Of a stretch of 64,000 nucleotides of DNA, positions 47,218 through 58,512 are shown piece by piece. This stretch comes from Calonectria ilicicola (Eukaryota; Ascomycota; Sordariomycetes; Hypocreales; Nectriaceae). How positions within the stretch are numbered: position 1 is the stretch's first letter; every line of letters begins with the position of its first letter. The notes under the pieces were generated by a model, which worked only from the letters and a program-made list of their open reading frames with translations, was not told the origin of the DNA and did not search any database. Location: NCBI GenBank assembly GCA_020809705.1, contig CP085835.1, forward strand, positions 2,604,001 through 2,668,000. Reading direction: 5' to 3'. The position numbers and the translations under genes were made by a program.

Positions 47218-48144
47218 ATGGTTCAAACACGCCTCCAACAGCGACGCGAACAGGCGTCGAAATCGCTACAGCGGGCAGCTTCACGACCGCAAATCACCGC
47301 TAAACGTGGGAAGAAGCGCAAAGCACCACCACCCTCGGCTGATCCAAAATCCAACAGCCAAAATTCCTCCCCAAAACGGAAGCACAGCGCTACAATTGCA
47401 GATAGCCACCCGAAACACAACGAAGAAGACTTCAAAGACTTGCTCAATCGCATTGTGGATCGATATGGCAACCCTCCCTTGGGGCCTCTCATTGATGATG
47501 ACTGGGAACCTAAGGATGTCGTCATGATTCACATCCTCGAGGCCTTGCTTTCTTCCGCCCCTATTTCTCATGAAATTGCTACTGCGGCCCTTTCATACCT
47601 CATCGAAGAAAAATATCATCAACCAGAAGCATTACAGCAAGCCTCGTTGGCTGAGAAGACCGAAGTGCTTCGAAGGGGAGGCTATGCACTGTATAGTGAG
47701 AAGACTGCAACATTTCTTGGGGAGCTTGGGGAACTTTTGGAACAGAAATATGGTCAGTCAATTTTGATAGTTCCTTACTCTTCTCGATGTGCTGACATAT
47801 TCACCGCAGACAACGATGCAACCAAGATTCTACCTTCAGACGAGACCGGAGAACAGGCACGCGCAACCATTTTATCTAGGCTTGAGGAGATCAAGGGTAT
47901 CGGCCCTGTTGGTGTAGACATATTTCTCGGTTCAATCCAGTATTTCTTCCCAAATGTTGCACCGTTCTTGGACAAGAGAAGTCTCCAAACTGCTGAGAAG
48001 ATTGGTCTGGGCCAAGATACGGACTCCATGTTCGCTGCACTGGGCTATCGGCCCTTGATGATGGCGAAGCTGGAAAATGCATTGACAAAAGTAAGGCTAG
48101 AGAAGAAGGAAAATGAACTTCTAAGCGATCTTGTTGCAGTATAG
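47218..48144 (+). CDS. HhH-GPD DNA-glycosylase-like protein
   Basis: Exons 47218-47752 and 47810-48144 give 289 residues. A basic N-terminus of about 65 residues (KRGKKRKAPPPSAD, SPKRKHSA) looks like a nuclear-localisation region. The rest is helical and contains a helix-hairpin-helix with glycine/proline loop, EEIKGIGPVGVDIFLGSIQ near residues 220-238, followed by VAPFLDKRSLQTAEKIGLG. This matches the endonuclease III/AlkA-type HhH-GPD fold used in base excision repair. The catalytic Lys of EndoIII and the Fe-S Cys cluster are not seen; the Asp of the hairpin (GVDIF) may be the catalytic acid. Such short fungal proteins are common and mostly untested. It is unlikely to be metabolically linked to its neighbours. 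Confidence 0.75.
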   Translation: MVQTRLQQRREQASKSLQRAASRPQITAKRGKKRKAPPPSADPKSNSQNSSPKRKHSATIADSHPKHNEEDFKDLLNRIVDRYGNPPLGPLIDDDWEPKDVVMIHILEALLSSAPISHEIATAALSYLIEEKYHQPEALQQASLAEKTEVLRRGGYALYSEKTATFLGELGELLEQKYGQSILIVPYSSRCADIFTADNDATKILPSDETGEQARATILSRLEEIKGIGPVGVDIFLGSIQYFFPNVAPFLDKRSLQTAEKIGLGQDTDSMFAALGYRPLMMAKLENALTKVRLEKKENELLSDLVAV

Positions 48145-48695
48145 GTGTTGTGCTATTGAAAATGATTTTTCTTTGGACTGTATTACTGGTTAGAAACATT
48201 TCACTCAACGTCATATTCAACGACCCGTCCGTGGGATAAAATCAGCAAACGTTTAGTTTTCATTTGATATAGTTTGAGAGTGTTCATTTTATTTATATAT
48301 CAAGATAGATCGGTGGAATTTACTGTGTTTAATCATCCTTCACTGCTTCGATGCCGTGTCGCGACTCCAATTTGAACGGTCGGAAACCACCGAGTCATGC
48401 TGTATCATGTGAAAAGACAAACTACTTTGTCAAACAATTCATTGTCATGGCTTGATTACATAGCTTGTTATGCACGCGTCAAAATCGGGCCGCGGATGTA
48501 ACATTCCCCATCTTACCCTAGTGCTGGTTCAATGCTTTAGGCCGAGGTAATAATACCGGCAGAATGCCCATATTCTACCGTCGGATTTCCAAACACGTCT
48601 AATAATAAAATCCGTCCTATATTTAATTATCAATATCACTAAATAATCTTAACACATCCTGGAACAAGAACTAAAAAAAAGCGAACCCATTCGAA
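48145..48695. other. Intergenic region
   Basis: 3' flank of the glycosylase-like gene and promoter of the SDR gene. No further feature was recognised. Confidence 0.5.
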
Positions 48696-49785
48696 ATGAC
48701 CATCTCACGAGAAGAGTTCCTGTCCAGCACCTGGAAGGACAACATCTTTGGTAATATCTTCCGCATTTGATCTTCCTTTATTTTATTCTAACGCACATTT
48801 TAAGCCAATCGGGTTGTTTTTTGTACCGGCGGAAGCGGCTCAATTTGCTCAGCTCAAGTGCGAGCGTTGGTTTATCTCGGTGCTAATGCCTGCATCGTGG
48901 GGCGAAATGCCGAAAAGGCAGAGAAGGTAGCCAAAGATATTTCTACAGTTCGCCCAGGGTCGATTGTCCTCGGAATTGGAAATATCGATGTCAGAAAAAT
49001 CGAGAGTTTAGAGACAGCGGTCCAACAGTGCGTCCAAAAACTGGGCGGTATCGATTATGTCATGTATGAACCCTTTTTTCTTCACCAGCATGCCTTTTGC
49101 AAACGCCAGTCTCGTTCTGGCACATCACGCTAACCAGTACATTTTTGTCAACAGTGCCGGAGCTGCTGGAAACTTTCTCTCCCTGATTGATAGCCTTTCT
49201 GCCAATGCTTTCAAAACTGTGGTGGATATTGACCTTCTTGGCTCTTACAACACCGCCAAAGCCACGCTACCTCATCTGCTCGAATCTGCTAAAAGGAATA
49301 AAAATCCAGGACCTACTACCGGGGGACGCATTCTATTCCTTTCAGCCAGTTTCCATTATACTGGCATGCCTTTTCAGACACATGCCGCCTGTGCCAAGGC
49401 CGGTGTCGATGCGTTGTCTGCCTCAATTGCAATAGAATACGGGCCACGGGGCATCACTTCCAACGTCATCAGTCCCGGGGCTATTCAGGGGACTGAGGGA
49501 ATCGAAAGGCTTACCAGCTCAGCGGCGCGAGATTCCGAGACCCCCGGCAAGGAAGTGCCTCTTGGAAGATACGGGTCAGTGAAGGAGATCTCAGACGCGA
49601 CAGTTTATCTGCTCAGTGAAACTGGCAACTACACAAACGGCCATGTGCTTGTGGTAGATGGTGGGGCCTGGCGAGTACCCGGATTCTCTGGCTTTTCGTC
49701 TGGATCTACCTATCCAGAGGTCTTGTCGTACGATCCGAAGCAGCAACAAGGTGTCAAATCGGGGCGTGAAAAGGCAAAGATTTGA
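48696..49785 (+). CDS. SDR, peroxisomal 2,4-dienoyl-CoA reductase-like
   Basis: Exons 48696-48750, 48805-49063 and 49155-49785 give 314 residues. The NADP(H) Rossmann motif is TGGSGSI near residue 28. The second splice restores DYVIAGAAGNFL, a hallmark of the Sps19/DECR group. The catalytic region HAACAKAGVDALSAS carries the Lys and lacks the classical YxxxK, as in DECR enzymes. Substrate-loop block SPGAIQGTEGIERL, then PLGRYGS. The C-terminus reads EKAKI; -AKI is a known variant of the peroxisomal PTS1 signal, so peroxisomal location is likely. Predicted role: reduction of a 2,4-dienoyl-CoA during beta-oxidation of unsaturated chains. Confidence 0.87.
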
Positions 49786-50275
49786 TGTTGATGTAAAGGT
49801 TGGCATAGTATGGAATCGGTTCAAGCTCGCCATATAGAGAAGGTATGCTATAGGATAGAGTTGTCTCAATATTGCAATCAAGTGTAGAAGTATTATTTGG
49901 TTCAAGCACCTGAGTAATACATTTTGCGAAGAATGTATACATTTCATAATGATCACCGTTATATACAAATTTAATTCGCCAAATTAGATTGCAACAATGC
50001 ACTTCCAATACAATTCATTATGTAGCACACATCTCAACATCAACTTACTCTATTCTCTTTAAGGATATTCCAAGTATGGTATCAATAACTCTTTCAAATA
50101 CAAGTGCAGCTTTAAGCTACGGAATAGAAGCTTAGATAAAAGCCATTCTACCCAAACTTCATCACAGCTATCAGTTCCTTCATACTGCCTATCTTACTAG
50201 CTTTAATATTGCATAGACTAAAGCTTCCATCAACTTTCATCATCAACAACCTTCGATCCACCACATTGCACATCA
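49786..50275. other. Intergenic region between convergent genes
   Basis: 3' flanks of the SDR (+) and P450-D (-) genes. AT-rich, no feature recognised. Confidence 0.5.
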
Positions 50276-52297
50276 TCAATGTTTGGATCTGTCTGTGAAA
50301 ACTAGATCCAGCTTTGGGAGAGCCAGGGTAAATGTGTCTCTTTTAGAATTCAGGAAGGCCTCCTTTGTTTGGCCCGGTGCCAAATGCACATCAAAGCGAT
50401 GCACAATGTGTGAAATCACATAGCGAAGCTCCATAAGGCCGAGGTGTTTTCCAACGCAAGAATATCGTCCTATTTTTGTTAGTTAGAGCTGGAGAATTTA
50501 TGGATGGGAAATCATGTCAACGGAGTGAGTCTTACCAATAGAGAAAGGTGCGAAAATTGAGGCATTCTTTGTCAACTCTGGCATAGTGGTCCATCGTTCT
50601 GGGATGAATTCTGTTGGCTTCTCAAAGTATCGTTCATCTATTTATTGTTAAATCTCAGGGCTCAGAGGTAAAGGGTTTCTCAGGGCACTTCATACCTCGT
50701 TGGATAGTGTGGAGAGGAACCTGCACCATCACATTTCCAGGGATTCGCGTTTCTCCAATCATCAAGCCCTCGGGAGGAGTGACTCGCTGCAATCCTGAGG
50801 GAACCGGAGGGTGCAACCGAAGTGTCTCATCAATTACGGCATTCAAGTGAGTGAGTTTGGAAAGGGAAGAGGCATCTGCCTCGTCCCTCTGGTTAAAGTA
50901 CTCATCAATCTCAGCCTTGAGCTTCTCCATCTGCGGCTGATGCGACGCCATCTCAAAGAACAATGCTGTCAATGTTGCGGCTGTGGTGTCGCTAGAAACT
51001 AGTCAGCGCCGGGTTCAGATCGGAAAACATGCCTTTCCAGTAAAAGTGATGTCAGCTCACCTTCCTGCTACGGCAATCAAATATGCCTCTCCATCGAGAT
51101 TCATTGTTGCCTGTTTCGTTTTTGGGTTACGCTCATATTCTTCCAGGATCCAGGAAAAGACGTCTGGGTGCTCTGGCTTAATCTAAAAAGGAATTGAGAG
51201 TTAGCCAACTTTGTAATACTCTAATAAAGGATTTCACTCTACCTTTGAGCGTTCCTGAACTTGCTGTGCGCACCAGGCCCAAAACTTAGCTTGCTCATCG
51301 TGAACAACTGGGATATGTCGAAGGAGGGGATAGATCCACGAAATGTGAGCCACGTAGCCGTTCAGGGTCATGGCTGCATGCAAGGCAGTCATGAAATAAT
51401 GCTTCACGCCGTCACGCAACATGTTGAAGGATTTTCCAAATGCAAGCTCTCCCATGACATCAAAGCTGTAAAAGTTGAACCAGTCGGATGCGTTAATGAC
51501 AGAACCTTCCGATTCCGATAGCCGAGCGAGCAATTGAGTAGTGTATTTGGTTACACGAGGCTCATAATCTCTCAAAGCTACCAATTGGGTTAGCAAATAA
51601 ATAGGCATAGGTTTCTTTGAAAGCTTTTTACTAACCTTGAGCGTTAAATCCTCGATCCCAAACCTTGCGACGAGCATGGTGCTCACTTTTATCTCGAATC
51701 ATATTCAGAGGATAGCGAGGGTGAAGGATATTGTAGAATGGTCCCTTGGTGCAAGGCGACCTGGCTGAGTAAATTGCATCGACTGCCTTGGGGTGAATAA
51801 TTGACAATTCAGTAGGACCTGGATCTCGTTTAACAAGACGCTCTAAATAATTGTCGAAAAAGTTGCTTCATACCTAATCGAACAATGTCACCGTGTTTTT
51901 TGTGAAGCATCTCCACTTCCTCATACAGGTGTAGTTTCTTAGCTCGAAGGTATGTGGGGTATAGATTGGAAATGCGGGCCAAGAAAGGGCCGGGAAATCT
52001 CCTCAAGCGATGGAAGAGGACACGATAGACAGTCATGCTGGTAAAAACACCTGCAAGGTGAGAGATTCCAAGAGCCAATGCAAAAATTAGAGTGCTGATG
52101 AGACTTTTGTCAAACTCTTTGCCCTGCGCATGGTGAATCCATAGCGCGAGACTTGGTAGCGCGACAGTATATGCCAGCACCACATTCGGGACATGCAAGT
52201 CCCACTCGCCTTTGCGAAAAGCGAAAACATGGACTATGCTGCCTCCAAAGAAAGAGGTCAACAGGGCTGTTTGAGGATCATTCAAGTCGAACGTCAT
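50276..52297 (-). CDS. Cytochrome P450 (P450-D), CYP67/tryprostatin-hydroxylase-like
   Basis: Seven exons (52297-51874, 51818-51636, 51577-51243, 51182-51061, 50991-50696, 50637-50536, 50469-50276) give 551 residues. The long N-terminus holds three or so membrane segments before YRVLFHRLRRFPGPFLARIS. Downstream blocks GDIVRLGPTELSIIHPKAVD and RSPCTKGPFYN are typical of the fungal CYP67-like family. The I-helix is AVAGSDTTAATL, the K-helix ExxR is ETLR, and the heme loop FSIGRYSCVG is assembled across the last intron, which splits the Gly codon. Intron density (six) is higher than in P450-A, -B and -C, so it comes from a different P450 lineage. The substrate is unknown. Confidence 0.88.
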
Positions 52298-52896
52298 GAT
52301 GAAATGTGTTGTTTAGTGTCCACAAATAACTCGAGTTCCAGAGCAGCCATGCCTATGCCTAATATACATTAATAGCATAACTCTCGCGTCCTCGGCCACG
52401 CGGTCCAATTGCTTCTATCCCGATGCATTATGCGGGGTAAATCGGCCGGTCCCGCCTGGATGCAGATATTTCCCGAAGGTGCCTAGTGTCGCAGCCGCAA
52501 ATTTACTCCTCGGTAGGTTTTGGCCGGTAGAAATATCTTGGCCACTGGCCTGATGTTTTCGTAACCCTTGCTGGCGCCACATGATGCTGAGTAAAGTCAA
52601 ATTGCATGGGTCAGAGGGGGGGGAACAGTAAGGGAAGCATTTCGTCTTGGGAATCTATCTTGAGTTCTACCGTGGTGCTTGGGCATTCTCGCCTTGACTA
52701 GTGACGTAGCAAAACAGCCACCTAAGGATCCAATAGAGTCCATTTTGACTTAGACATGCACTCCTATATCCGTTTCATTTCGCTAAAAATATCATCTAGT
52801 CCGTCATTCAGTATTGACGTCGGTGGGGTACATGAAACATTAGATTTGAGCCGGCGCATCTAGCAAATGTCTAATTAAGGGCTAGCAGGTCTACGC
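52298..52896. other. Intergenic region
   Basis: Promoter of P450-D and 3' flank of the aldehyde dehydrogenase gene. It includes a homopolymer of eight or more G near 52615-52622. No gene was recognised. Confidence 0.5.
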
Positions 52897-54528
52897 TCAG
52901 GCTTCCGCCACAGCAATAGTCTCTTTGCCTTGATTCAAGAACACAGTCTTGGAGTTGCAATATCCCCTCAGGCCATCCAACCCCCACTCACGGCCGATGC
53001 CACTCTTCTTGTGTCCTCCAAATGTCGCCGTGGGCTGGATGCCCAAATGTGCGTTGATCCAAACACTACCTGCATCCAAATTATCTGCAATTCGAAGAGC
53101 GAGCGCCTGATCATTCGTCCAAACCGAGGCTCCCAGACCCTGTTCGACAGCATTAACCCGGTCAATAACATCGTCGACATCAGACCATTTCAGCAACGGC
53201 ACAACCGGCCCAAACGGCTCCTCGGCCACAATCTTGCTCTCATCTGGCGGGTTGTCGACGACGGTCGGCTGAATGAAGAACCCATTGGCCGTCGTTGACA
53301 CGACATCCCCGCCCGCGAGAACTGTCTGCTGCTTTTCACGCACATCGGCGAGGAATTCCTTGACACATTCATACTGGCGCTTGTTTTGAACAGGTCCAAG
53401 CATGATGCCGCTCTGGAATCCATCTCCAACCTGCATCATGGATACATGCTTCAGGAAGCATTCTTTAAAGGCCTGGTAAATATCGCTGTGAACATATATC
53501 CTCTTGATTGCAATGCAAATCTGTCCTGAGTTCAGGAAAGCGCCATGAGCAATTTGCGGCGCGATAGCTTCGACATCAGCGTCGGAGCAAACAACAGCGG
53601 CATCATTCCCACCACTACATTTCATTAGCCATTACATCCAAGTAAAACGCCAGAAATTTAGAGACTTACAGCTCAAGAGTGACTCTGGTAAGATTCTTGC
53701 TCGCGCTTTCCATTACTCGCTTGCCAGTGGCCGTAGAGCCAGTAAAACTGATCTTGTCGATTCCTGCATGAGCCGTAAGCCAAGGGCCAAGATTGTCATC
53801 TCCGCCTAGGACTTGAATCACGCCGGGCGGGAAGAATTTCTGGGCCAATTCGACAATCTTGATGCCACAGTATGGTGTAAATGGAGAAGGCTTGATGATG
53901 ATGCAATTGCCCGTCATTACCGCGGGAGCAAGCTTTCCGCATAGAAGCATAACAGGAACTTGATACAATTAGTCGACGTGAACACTAGGTAATGGATTTT
54001 GGGTAAAGCTCACAATTCCAAGGAACGATTCCCACTACAACACCCAGGGGAACATATCGAGTGACAACGTAGCGCGACGAGGTGTCTTCCACCACGTCTT
54101 CGGGGAGGTCAAGCTGGCATGTTCCCGCAAGCCAGCCTATTGCAAAGTCAATTTCTTGTTCGGCAAACTGAGTCTATGGCATATTAGCAGGATTATAATC
54201 ATTGTCTCCAATTGAATCCACATACTGGCTTCCCTTGCTCGGTTGTCAGCAAGCGAGCGAATTCGGCTTTGTGTGCCGCAAGCTCGGCGCAAAAGGCCAA
54301 GATCTTTTCCTTTCGTAGCGAAATTGGTGTCTTTTTCCATGAGCTAAACGCGGCGCGGGCCGCAGTCACTGCATCCTCGACATCATCACGAGTTGAAAGA
54401 GGAGATGGGAAGAGGGTTTCATTTGTGGATGGATTGACGCCGCAATGCGCAGATTCTGTCTGAGTTGCTTGCCCATTGATGATGTTAGAGAACTTTGTAA
54501 AGTCCAGTTTGTCTTGATGGGTAGCCAT
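52897..54528 (-). CDS. NAD(P)-dependent aldehyde dehydrogenase
   Basis: Oxidises an aldehyde to the acid. Exons 54528-54226, 54173-54014, 53958-53670 and 53614-52897 give 489 residues. Family motifs: WNFPVMLLCGKLAPAV (joined across an intron), NCIIIKPSPFTP, SFTGSTATGKRV, LELGGNDAAVV with the general-base Glu, and NSGQICIAIKRI with the catalytic Cys near residue 285. Later blocks are EEPFGPVVPLLKW and FGGHKKSGIGREWG. The start MATHQDKLDFTKF fits the family. It is divergently placed from a zinc alcohol dehydrogenase, so the two may act in sequence (alcohol to aldehyde to acid). No targeting signal is visible, so it is probably cytosolic. Confidence 0.93.
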
Positions 54529-55049
54529 AGCTTTAGGAATGAGTGGTCTGTGTGAGAACTGGGGTATAGGTAACACTAGGTGGAGGTCTTCTTGGTGGGG
54601 AACTTGTTTCTTAAGACAATATGGGGAATCCGCTACCTCAAGTAATTGCGATTTCCCATCCCTTAGTTTATGATATTCTTACTCGTGGCTGAGACATGTG
54701 GGCAGCCGAGGCCGTTTTCCTCGATTGATTCTCAATCTCGGCTGAATATTTGAAGCCGCACATCATCATCGGGCTATACGCGACTCCAAAATTGACCCCA
54801 ACATTTACCCCAACCTAGACACGTCACATGGGAACGAATTCAGTTTAGTATCATCTTCCCCATGGGGAGGTGGGCACTTGTGCCGAAGCCTCGGCATTAA
54901 CAAAGTCTACATTACTGGGGCCATCGCTGTCCGAGAGCTCACTTTGCTTCCTAGTTACCTTACAATATATACGATTATTCCTATACATTTAATCTATCCC
55001 CACTTCTACCCTTCCTCGATTGAGAGCAAACGTTCAACAGGAATCCATC
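54529..55049. promoter_or_regulatory. Divergent promoter aldehyde / alcohol dehydrogenase
   Basis: 521 bp shared by the aldehyde dehydrogenase (-) and the alcohol dehydrogenase (+) genes. This layout favours co-regulation of two consecutive oxidation steps. It contains a GCTGAGACATG/AATCTCGGCTGA region near 54685-54750; no defined operator was recognised. Confidence 0.45.
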
Positions 55050-56460
55050 ATGTCGGACTCCAATAATAAAACTACAGCCATCGTCGCACTCGAGCCTGAG
55101 GGTTATCAGCCACGATGGACAATGGCAGAGGCATCGCTACGCGATGTAGGCGACGATGAGTTATTGATCCGGGTTGTAGCTGTCGGTATTTGTCACACGG
55201 ACATGATTTTCGCGACTTGGCCACCAGAGCAAATTCCCTATCCAAAGGTTTTGGGCCATGAAGGTTAGCCCCCCTTTCCCCGCATTCCCAGAACGTCTGA
55301 GGCTAAGAAACTCCGCAGGTGCCGGCATTGTGATGAAAGCAGGATCAAATGTGACAAGTGCTCGCGAGGGCGAATCCGTTCTGCTTTCATTTCAGAATTG
55401 CAAGTCTTGCAAAGACTGCAAGGAAGGTCATCCCTCCTTCTGCAGCAGATTTGCGGAGATCAACTACGGTGGAGAATCTGACGTCTATACCACCACCGAG
55501 CACACTGTTCGCGGCAGCTTCTTTGGTCAATCATCCTTTGCCTCTCATGCGGTTGTCAAGGAAACCTCGGTTGTAAACGTCACGCAGCTTGTGAAGAATG
55601 AGGAAGAGCTCAAATTATTTGCACCACTGGGCTGCGGCTTCCAAACGGGAGCAGGCACTGTGGAAAATGTCGCCGGAGCTAGTGAGAAGGACACCGTGGT
55701 TGTCATGGGCTTGGGCGGGGTTGGTCTTGTGTCCATTATGGTGAGTGTTATCGTTCCAAGGTAACTAAGATGACGAACGAACTAATAACTCATTTCGTCA
55801 GACTGCTAAGTTGCGCAATTGTGCAACCATTATCGGCGTTGACCTCTTGCCTGAGAGACTCGAATTGGCCAAATCGCTTGGAGCCACACATGTCATCAAT
55901 ACATCTGATAATAGCATCGACCTGCTGAAGGAGGTCATGTCTATCACAAGCGGCAATGGCGCCAGCGTCACAATTGATACAACGGGAAACATGAAGGTGA
56001 TCAAAACCGGAATGGAATTCACCGGTAGCAGAGGCCAGTTGATTCTTGTTGGAGTTCCGCCTCCAGATGGTTTCCTCGATGTCCATCTCATTACGTACAT
56101 GCAGGTATGTCTTCTGACAGAATTTTTCATCAGAGATAAAGCTGACACATTTAGACCGGAAAGATTCTTCGCGGTAGCATCGAAGGCGACGCTATCCCAT
56201 CTGAGGTGAGAACGACCACTTCCACAACAACTGTTATCTTTTAACTGACAAAATGCAGTATCTGCCCAAGATGATTCAATGGTACAGAGACGGAAAGCTC
56301 CCCATTGACAAGCTAGTCAAGTTTTATCCGGTATGAACATACATAGCTTTATCCAATACAGGATGATACTGACCCAACGATGCTCTAGGCCAAAGATTTC
56401 GAGGTGGCCTTTGCGGATATGAAGAGCGGTAAGACTGTCAAGCCAGTCCTTATCTGGTAG
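55050..56460 (+). CDS. Zinc-dependent alcohol dehydrogenase (aryl-alcohol type MDR)
   Basis: Six exons (55050-55263, 55319-55740, 55802-56104, 56155-56205, 56259-56330, 56389-56460) give 377 residues. Catalytic zinc ligands: Cys in VGICHTD, His in LGHEG and Cys in LGCGFQTGAG. Structural zinc: four Cys in CKSCKDCKEGHPSFC. The coenzyme motif is VMGLGGVGL, followed by IIGVDLLPERLELA, where the Asp indicates NAD. The protein closely fits the benzyl/aryl-alcohol dehydrogenase-like branch (SFFGQSSFASHAVV block). The last three exons are short, 51-72 nt. It is expected to oxidise a primary alcohol in tandem with the neighbouring aldehyde dehydrogenase. Confidence 0.93.
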
Positions 56461-57115
56461 TGCGAATTATCTCTTGTAGTCACCTTAGCAAGTTCATGCA
56501 TTCCTTTTAATATACATGCCGGCGCTAGCCACGACGCCCTGTTTTCTTCGATTCGATTATAAGAATTATGACATTATGCGTTCTCCATAGTTGTTCCGGC
56601 AAATGTGAGCTATTTAATTCGACGATGCTGCGGGTGGGGACTGTTGGAACAGCTTGGCGTCCTGTTGGTTACCTCGAAATTTTGGCCATGGAAAAATCCG
56701 AAATTATTGTGGGATAGCCAAGGGCAGACTAAGCGGGGGTCTTGCAGTCAACGAATTTAGCGAGAAAGACGTGTCCAGACCTGTCAGGTCACTATAAGAC
56801 ATGCCCCATCCAACGGCAGCATAGGCGTCTTCGCCAGCCGCTTCCGCTATGACGCCGAGTCAGTACCGCGCAGGGATTCACGCACCGGCAGAGAATTCAT
56901 GGCAGGCAAACAAGTGTGTCTCGGACGCTAGCCGAACGCGTTTTAGAGGCCGTGACTCTAAGGCCGTGCTTGCATTTAGCATACGCCTCAGAAGCATGTC
57001 AACCAACGGCCATTTATGTATCACGAGTAAAAAGCAACGTAATCTTGAATAAATGGTCTTTCTGCGTACTATTCATGTACATAGCATAATTCGTTGCATG
57101 CGTTAGAACCTTTTT
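56461..57115. other. Intergenic region between convergent genes
   Basis: 3' flanks of the alcohol dehydrogenase and methyltransferase genes. No gene was recognised. Confidence 0.5.
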
Positions 57116-58512
57116 TCATTCTGGCTTTCGGCCCCAAACCACCTTCAACCGGAAATACGGGTGGATTTTACGGTTGCGAATCTCGCTTCTGAAGCGAGCA
57201 ATATAAACTTGGACTTCCTCTCGGCTCCACCCCAGAGTGTCGGCCACAAAGAGGATGAAACCCTCAGTATCCTGCGTGGCGAATAGCTCACCAAACTGGC
57301 CGATTTCCTTGTACTTGGGGTCCTTTGCCCAAGGGCTAATTGGGCACTGGTTAGACATGGCTGGTTAGTATAGAATCCTACAAGGCAGAGCGAGCTAGTT
57401 ACCTTGAAATCCCATTCTTTAATGTCAACAAATCCAGCCTCTTCCATGGCTCGTCTTTGTATTCCCTCGTCGATAACGGTGAAGGTTCGGCCAGTCTTCT
57501 TTGAGGCCTCGATGAAAATATCTGCCCACTGATCACATGCAGATCCAGGCTTGACGGTTCCATCATCGCTCTGTATCCTGGGTGACGCTTCAAAGCTCTC
57601 CAAGTAGGACCCTGGTTTCAGAGACTTAAAGGCTTCCTTGAAAAGCTGTGTCCAGTCAACAATGCACCCGATGAGATAGCGGACGTGAACGTAGTCAAGC
57701 GAGGCAGGCTTGAAAGTCCATTCGGCGGTGCAGTCATCAATTTCGCTGAGAGGAAGCTGTCAGAATTTGCGTGTCACTTTCGGCAATTCGTCTTACAATT
57801 TCAGATTCGGAGGTATCCAGGAAGGCTGGATAGGGGAGACATCTGTACCAATGACCTCACAGTTGGGGTATGCATCTGCAAAGTCACTATTCCCGTCAGC
57901 ACTAAACGGAAGCAAACGGCGATATAATTGGATGCACATACATGGCCCAAACACCTATATAAAAAGACGAGTTTAGTAAATGATCTAGTTCACGGGCGCT
58001 AGTTGAAAGGGCTTCATACCGGTTCCACAACCAATGTCCACGGCTTTCTGCATCAACACCCTGTCAGCATTTGTAGTACAGGCCTAACCACTCAACACAC
58101 CTGGATATTCTCGTCGAGAGGGGCGAGGTGGAGTCTTCCGTCTTGAGCGAGAGTCCACATGTGATGGCTAGGGTCCAGTTAGGTAAGTCCTTTTCGGAAA
58201 TCTGCATCACTTACGCAATGTCCATTGCCTCACTCTGGCGTTCATCATTAGATCCCCTAAAAGAATGTGAATTTGGCGACATAAGAAAAAAATTCTTTGT
58301 CAGGAATCGTACCAATACAATGAGTTTCCCCTCTCACTATGGTAAGTTCTCCCGTGGATGGTCCTGTAATGGAGGATGCTTGACGTAATTGATGCAGTCG
58401 ATGTCTCAGCATCATTTCCTAGTGACGAGTCCGCGTCGGTCTCATCGTTGGCATCATCAGCCTCAAGAACCCGCTCAGGCGGGGGTGGTGATGCTGGGGT
58501 CTGGTCCGACAT
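57116..58512 (-). CDS. LaeA-like SAM-dependent methyltransferase
   Basis: Eight exons (58512-58313, 58256-58215, 58167-58101, 58047-58020, 57954-57942, 57886-57797, 57745-57403, 57346-57116) give 337 residues. The acidic N-terminus is followed by [17 protein letters not shown], the signature of the fungal LaeA-like family. SAM motif I is AVDIGCGTG, followed by [19 protein letters not shown] and [16 protein letters not shown]. Later [15 protein letters not shown]. All phases fit, including a 13-nt microexon (57942-57954) that encodes VWA. Such proteins either regulate secondary metabolism like LaeA or methylate a pathway intermediate; cluster-borne copies are often tailoring enzymes. Which applies here is open. 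Confidence 0.87.
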
